Positions 59,630-64,000 of a DNA stretch of 64,000 nt are shown here, in pieces. The first letter of the stretch is position 1. Every line of letters starts with the position of its first letter. Origin of the DNA: an uncultured Bacilli bacterium (GTDB lineage: Bacteria > Bacillota_I > Bacilli_A > RF39 > UBA660). The stretch spans positions 1 through 64,000 of the forward strand of contig CALVRR010000006.1 of the NCBI GenBank assembly GCA_944358705.1, read 5' to 3'. The notes beneath the pieces were generated by a model. It searched no databases. It was not told the DNA's origin and was given only the letters and a program-made list of their open reading frames with translations. Position numbers and translations under genes: made by a program.

Positions 59630-60172
59630 ATGCTTAGTCCGGAAATAGAAACTGAAAGATTACTTTTAAGAAGATATAGAGAAAGTGATGTTGATGCTAT
59701 ATATGAAATTATTACGGATGAGAGACTTTCTAAATATATTAAATTTCCTAAGAAAACGAAAGAAGAGGAATTAGAATGTATAAAACAGTGGATAAAGGAA
59801 GCAGATGATTCTAATTATGAGAAATGGGTAATTGAAAGAAAATCTGATGGTGTTGTGGTTGGTAACATTGATGTTAATACTGTGGTGAAAAAACATAATT
59901 ATTGTAATGTGGGATATACCATAAGGTATGATTACTGGGGAAATGGATATGCCGCTGAAGCTTTAAATGCAATTTCTGATTATTTGTTAAATGATAGATG
60001 TTATTATTTAGTGGAATGTTCTTGTAATGAATTAAATAAACAATCATCAAAAGTTATGTTGAAAGCGGGATTTAAAAAAGATGGTTATATTGCAAATAGA
60101 AGATTAAATCAAGATGGTACATATTCTGGAGTTGAATATTATAGTAAAATGAAAAAGTCTATAGGTGATTAA
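59630..60172 (+). CDS. GNAT N-acetyltransferase, RimJ/RimL type
   Basis: Protein of 180 residues. ETERLLLRRYRESD at the start and GYTIRYDYWGNGYAAEAL (acetyl-CoA loop) then NxxSxxVMLKAGF match the RimJ/RimL-like acetyltransferase group. Acceptor unknown. It follows the broken small gene. Confidence 0.9.
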   Translation: MLSPEIETERLLLRRYRESDVDAIYEIITDERLSKYIKFPKKTKEEELECIKQWIKEADDSNYEKWVIERKSDGVVVGNIDVNTVVKKHNYCNVGYTIRYDYWGNGYAAEALNAISDYLLNDRCYYLVECSCNELNKQSSKVMLKAGFKKDGYIANRRLNQDGTYSGVEYYSKMKKSIGD

Positions 60173-60214
60173 GAAATTTTTATTATTTAATATGTTTTTT
60201 AGGAGAAATAGCTG

Positions 60215-61054
60215 ATGAATACTAATGTGTTTGTAAAAAAAATTAGCAAGCCATGTCAGTTTGTTAGATGGCAACCGTCTGGCTTTAACTTAGATTTATC
60301 TGAAATAGAAAAAGAAGAAATTATTCATTATTCTGTTAAGAATGTAGATAATTTATATAATGGTGTTGTTGTTAGACTTAATAATATTATGGAAAAGAAG
60401 GATGTATTTATTTTTAGCATATCTAAACTTCATTATTTTGATTCTTTAAGTTCAAATATGTTGTATCATAAGTATGCAAATAAAATACAGCAATTGCAAA
60501 ATAATAACACTATGGAAAATAAAATTAGTACAATCTTAATGCAAATAGAAAATGAAGGAATTGGAAGTTTTGAAGAAGTTTTAAATAATCATAAACTTGC
60601 TAATACTATGGCGGTTAGTGTGTTGGTTAAGGATAGGGATGGAAAATACGCCTTGGTTTTGAGAACTAAAAATCTTGCTGTTGGAGCTGGAATGTTGAGT
60701 GTAACAGTTACGGGAGCACTTGATCAGAATGATTATAACTGTGATAATCCAGTTCTAGCATGTGCTAAAAGAGAATTGAGGGAAGAATTAGGGATTTTTT
60801 ATACAATCTGTAGTCAAATTGAATATATTGTTATATCTAAATCAAAGTTGCAACCTATTTTTATTATTAATGCAGAAATCGCTGATAAATGGGAAGACAT
60901 TATTTGTAATTTCAAAAATGCGAAAGATTACAAGAATGAAGTCGAAGAAGTTCTTATCGTTTCTTTGGAAGATATGAAAAAATTAATGCAAAAATATAAT
61001 ATGACAGATGCGACTTTTTTTCATTTTCAAGATGTTATTTCTAGAGTGGAATAA
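60215..61054 (+). CDS. Nudix hydrolase with N-terminal extension
   Basis: Protein of 279 residues. A Nudix domain lies in the C-terminal half: SVTVTGALDQND leads into CAKRELREELGI, the REUXEEXGU helix. Residues 1-130 are a separate domain not recognised. The first part of the Nudix box is expanded by an insertion. Substrate unknown. AGGAGAAA precedes the ATG. Confidence 0.82.
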   Translation: MNTNVFVKKISKPCQFVRWQPSGFNLDLSEIEKEEIIHYSVKNVDNLYNGVVVRLNNIMEKKDVFIFSISKLHYFDSLSSNMLYHKYANKIQQLQNNNTMENKISTILMQIENEGIGSFEEVLNNHKLANTMAVSVLVKDRDGKYALVLRTKNLAVGAGMLSVTVTGALDQNDYNCDNPVLACAKRELREELGIFYTICSQIEYIVISKSKLQPIFIINAEIADKWEDIICNFKNAKDYKNEVEEVLIVSLEDMKKLMQKYNMTDATFFHFQDVISRVE

Positions 61055-61173
61055 GATGAATTTCATAGAAAATATAGTTAATTGAAAAGTAGGAGAAAAT
61101 GTAAAATTAGTAATATCTTAAGAAAAGTACAAGGTACTGTAAATGGAAAGTGATAAATAAAATGAGTGTTTAT

Positions 61174-61285
61174 GAAAGGAGAATGTTATGATACATATAA
61201 AAGAAAACCATATCAGTGTTGAGGAATTTAAAAGGAGAATATTATGATACATATAAAAAAAAAACATATAAGTGTTGAAGAATTT
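61174..61285 (+). repeat. Tandem 56-bp duplication over a gene start
   Basis: Two adjacent 56-base copies, 61174-61229 and 61230-61285, differ at six positions. Each holds the ribosome site AAGGAGAAT, an ATG (61188 and 61244) and the first 14 codons of the GNAT gene that follows. Confidence 0.9.
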
Positions 61286-61658
61286 AATTTGTTATATGAT
61301 TCTGTTGGTTGGGGGCTATCGTAATAATATTTTTAAGAGAGCTTTAGAAAATACATTTTATTCTATTAGTGTTTATGATGATGATAAAATAGTTGGATTT
61401 GGAAGATTAATTGGAGATACTATCTGTTTTATGTATATACATGATGTTATGGTTATGCCAGAATATCAGAGAAAAGAGATTGGTACGATGATTATGAATA
61501 AGTTACTGGAGAAAATTAAAGAATTAAAACAAGAAAACCCTAATATACGAGTATATTTAGGAGCATCTAAAAATAAGGAAAAATTTTATGAAAAGTTTGG
61601 TTTTATTAAGAGAATTGATGCAGATTTGGGATATGGTATGATATTAAAAGAAAAATAA
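61244..61658 (+). pseudogene. Frameshifted GNAT N-acetyltransferase
   Basis: The ATG at 61244 opens a frame (MIHIKKKHISVEEFNLLYDS) that stops at TAA 61322-61324 just past a run of five G at 61309-61313. In the next frame the protein continues in the expected way (YRNNIFKRALENTFYS to KFGFIKRIDADLGYGM) to 61658. Deleting one G restores about 137 codons with the GNAT loop VMPEYQRKEIGTMIM. Either a true frameshift or a sequence error in the G run. Confidence 0.75.
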
Positions 61659-61728
61659 TAAAATGTAAAACTAGGTTGTATTTTAAAATAACAAATTAAA
61701 AGTATATGAACGATTGGAGAAAAATATA

Positions 61729-62235
61729 ATGAAATTGTATTTATTAAGACATGCAGAAAGTGAATATAATAGAATTGGATTATTGCAGGGAAGAATTGAT
61801 TGTAATTTGAGTGATGATGGTTTAAAACAAACATATGAAAAAGCCAAAGTGTTTGATGCTGCTAAGTATGATATCTGTTTTTGCTCTCCATTAAAAAGGA
61901 CTTTACAAACCGCACAAATTTTAGCTCCAAATTTAAAAATAATTTGTGATGATAGAATTATTGAGAGAAGTCTTGGTGATTGGGAAGATACGCCAACCTC
62001 TGATGAGAAGAAATTTTTACTTAATAATATAATGTCTACTCCTCCTAATGGAGAATCTACTTACGAGATTACAACAAGAGTTAAGGATTTTATAGATTTT
62101 TTAAAAGAAAATTATGGTGATAAAAAAGTTCTTGTTGTTACACATGCAGGCATTATTTATGCTGTACAAGTGGCACTTGGATTAGAAATAAATCCTATTA
62201 ACAATTTAGAAATATTAGAAGTATCTATCGATTGA
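61729..62235 (+). CDS. Histidine phosphatase family protein
   Basis: Protein of 168 residues. LLRHAES (Arg7-His8, Glu10), GRIDCNLSDDG, CSPLKRTLQTAQI and VVTHAGI make up the phosphoglycerate-mutase-like fold of the CobC/PhoE type. The ATG at 61729 follows TGGAGAAA. Substrate unknown. Confidence 0.9.
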   Translation: MKLYLLRHAESEYNRIGLLQGRIDCNLSDDGLKQTYEKAKVFDAAKYDICFCSPLKRTLQTAQILAPNLKIICDDRIIERSLGDWEDTPTSDEKKFLLNNIMSTPPNGESTYEITTRVKDFIDFLKENYGDKKVLVVTHAGIIYAVQVALGLEINPINNLEILEVSID

Positions 62236-62352
62236 GTATGTATTGATTATTTATCTTATTAGAAACTTTGAAATTGGGAATATTATTAAAATAATAATTA
62301 TTTGGTAATATATACTTTCTTATAAATTTTGTATGATGAATATAATTTATAG

Positions 62353-62377
62353 AGTAGATTTTTATCTACTTTTTTTG
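62353..62377 (+). terminator. Terminator at the end of the accessory gene run
   Basis: Perfect 7-bp stem AGTAGAT/ATCTACT with a 4-base loop and eight T. It closes the plus-strand run before the convergent LysR gene. Confidence 0.85.
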
Positions 62378-62386
62378 TTTAAAAAG

Positions 62387-63253
62387 TTATAAAAGCTTTA
62401 TGAATTCTTGTATTAAATCATTTTTGGAATCTTTATTATATCCTATGTGAAATGTTCTAGTTGGTAAATCAAAGTCCGTATTAAGAATAACAAAATCTTT
62501 ATTGTTATAGTGGATAGGGTTGCCGATGCCAATTCCATAACCACATTTTATTAATTCTCTGCACAAACTGTAACTATTAAATTCATATGTGGGTATTACT
62601 TTTTTATTATTCTGTTTTAGAAATGTGTCAAAGTTTCTTCTTCCATGTGTTATATTACTTAATAAAACTAATGGTTGATTTAGGATATCATTTAAAGATA
62701 ATTTTTTGTCTATTAAATTACTAAAATATTTTTTAGATGCTATAAATTTATCTTTAATTACAAAAGATTTTATATATGAGAAATTATTAAAATTTTCGTA
62801 ATCATTTTTAATTAGTATATCTAGTTTTCCTACTTTCGCTTTTTCTTCTAATACATCTATTGTTTCTAAAGTAATATCAATATGGATATTAGGGTATTTT
62901 AGTTTAAACTCATTTAATGCTTTTTTTATAAATTCTAAAAAATTTGTAGTTGTTGCTCCTATATATAAATTTCCACCGCTGGTTTTGGTGTTTTCTATTG
63001 TATTGAAAGTTCTTTTTAAATTATTAAACATATCTTTAATATGTTCATATAGGATTTCTCCTTCTGTTGTTGGAGTTACTCCTTTTTTACTTCTTAAAAG
63101 TAATTTTACATTCAGTTCATTTTCTAAGTCCTTTATTGCTTTGGTTATGGCCGGTTGTGATACACATAAGTTTTCACTTGCCTTCGTTATATTTTTGGTA
63201 TTTACTACTTCATAAAAATATTTTAATAAATTTAAATTAATATTATCTAACAT
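62387..63253 (-). CDS. LysR-family transcriptional regulator
   Basis: Protein of 288 residues. The winged HTH (LNLLKYFYEVVNTKNITKAS, then LCVSQPAITKAIKDLENELNVKL) is LysR type; the substrate-binding domain follows. GGTGATAAAATG places the start at 63253. It is divergent from the dehydrogenase gene, the usual position for a LysR gene regulating its neighbour. Confidence 0.93.
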   Translation of the reverse strand: MLDNINLNLLKYFYEVVNTKNITKASENLCVSQPAITKAIKDLENELNVKLLLRSKKGVTPTTEGEILYEHIKDMFNNLKRTFNTIENTKTSGGNLYIGATTTNFLEFIKKALNEFKLKYPNIHIDITLETIDVLEEKAKVGKLDILIKNDYENFNNFSYIKSFVIKDKFIASKKYFSNLIDKKLSLNDILNQPLVLLSNITHGRRNFDTFLKQNNKKVIPTYEFNSYSLCRELIKCGYGIGIGNPIHYNNKDFVILNTDFDLPTRTFHIGYNKDSKNDLIQEFIKLL

Positions 63254-63373
63254 TTTATCACCGCCCATATTTATTATAACACATTCATAAATTAAATTTA
63301 TGGATATGATAAAAATAATATATTTTATTTATATTTATAAAGAATATACAATTATATTGAAGGAGGTGCTATT

Positions 63374-64000
63374 ATGTTTGATAAAAAGTATGTTAAGTGT
63401 TATGAAAATTATCCATATAAAAACCATAATAGTGTAAAATATCTTTATGAATATGATTCACCGTGTTTAAAAATACTTATTGCTATTGATGATACGAGAT
63501 ATGGAACTTCTATAGGAGGGTGTAGATTTCTTAATTATACTCCGAGGAATGAGGCTATTTATGATGTTTGTTCTTTAGCAAAAGCTATGACAAGAAAAAA
63601 TATAATTGCAGGGTTAAAATATGATGGAGGAAAATCATTTATTTATTATTCCTCATTGGAAAGGGATGAAATGTTTAAAGTTTTTAGTGAATTTTTGAAT
63701 TACCTTGATGGGAAATACCAAACTGCAGATGATGTAAATACTAGTGTTAGAGATATGGAATATATGCGTCAATACACGAAATATGCTAGAGGTTATAGGA
63801 TTCATGGGTATCAAATTCCGGCTACTTCTTATGGGGTATATCTAGCAATCAAAGCCGTGGTAAAAGAGGTGCTTCATAAGGAATCCTTAGCTGGATTAAA
63901 GATAGCTATTCAGGGAATAGGAAAAGTTGGATATCCTTTAGCGCAATTACTATATAAGGAAGATTGTATTCTTTTTATATCTGAAGTTGATAAAAATAAA
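63374..64000 (+). CDS. Glu/Leu/Phe/Val dehydrogenase (partial, cut by the right edge)
   Basis: First 209 codons of an amino acid dehydrogenase, running off the end of the window. KNIIAGLKYDGGKSFI carries the catalytic lysine in the GGGK-like region; TADDVNTSVRDMEYM and the Rossmann start LKIAIQGIGKVG follow, as in leucine-type dehydrogenases that deaminate branched-chain amino acids with NAD. Slight variation from the GGGK core (DGGK). AGGAGGTG precedes the ATG. Confidence 0.88.
   Translation, partial: MFDKKYVKCYENYPYKNHNSVKYLYEYDSPCLKILIAIDDTRYGTSIGGCRFLNYTPRNEAIYDVCSLAKAMTRKNIIAGLKYDGGKSFIYYSSLERDEMFKVFSEFLNYLDGKYQTADDVNTSVRDMEYMRQYTKYARGYRIHGYQIPATSYGVYLAIKAVVKEVLHKESLAGLKIAIQGIGKVGYPLAQLLYKEDCILFISEVDKNK

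Overview
The window reads as chromosome from an AT-rich (roughly 30% G+C), low-GC Gram-positive bacterium with a reduced gene complement and the standard code: TGA ends many genes and tryptophan is TGG. Gene order (rimP/nusA/rnpM/infB/rbfA, infC/rpmI/rplT, rpsB/tsf, pheST, ruvAB/queA), a Phe T-box, Shine-Dalgarno starts and consensus -35/-10 promoters place it in the Bacilli. Peptidoglycan genes (murF-like, ddl, murD, murL) separate it from wall-less mycoplasmas. An uncultured gut Bacilli lineage (RF39-like) is my best guess, but it is inference from gene content only.

0-9 kb: a CPBP protease faces a translation/transcription operon (RimP-like fragment, nusA, rnpM, infB, Nudix, rbfA). Converging on it is a 1,051-residue protein built from tandem HTH-like repeats between sigma-factor-like ends; it is the strongest candidate for an undescribed system here. 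9-18 kb: envelope block with membrane-anchored MurF-like ligase, Ddl, a class I amidotransferase-fold hydrolase, then on the minus strand murL-murD (L-Glu incorporation followed by epimerisation) and an LppM-like lipoprotein. 18-20 kb: tRNA-Ile, -Asn, -Glu and -Ser and an HD hydrolase. 20-27.5 kb: one 2,553-residue cyclic beta-1,2-glucan synthase-type gene. 27.5-31 kb: small ORF, Rpn-type nuclease, second C26 hydrolase, beta-lactamase-fold serine hydrolase.

31-36.4 kb: infC (probable ATA start behind an L20-type leader), rpmI, rplT, rpsB, tsf, two lipoproteins and frr. L20 and S2 carry the same Rho-N/SAP-like C-terminal tail. 36.4-40.1 kb: a four-gene surface-protein locus (SipW-dependent TasA/CalY-like subunit, ER-type signal peptidase, DUF5305-like protein, second exported protein) behind three 10-bp iterons. 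40.1-45 kb: Phe T-box, two small genes (one HAD hydrolase, one HAD-like), pheS, pheT. 45-53.5 kb: paired EF-hand/Tim44-like/zinc-ribbon membrane proteins, DUF192-like protein, yebC, ruvA, ruvB and queA with unknown genes between them, rplS and lepB.

53.6-62.3 kb: a one-direction run of small unrelated enzymes (methyltransferase, DUF488, peptidase E-like, DUF402, histidine phosphatases, HAD, HD, GNATs, Nudix) with decayed genes and a tandem duplication, which looks like an accessory region. The window ends with a LysR regulator divergent from a Glu/Leu-type dehydrogenase cut by the right edge.
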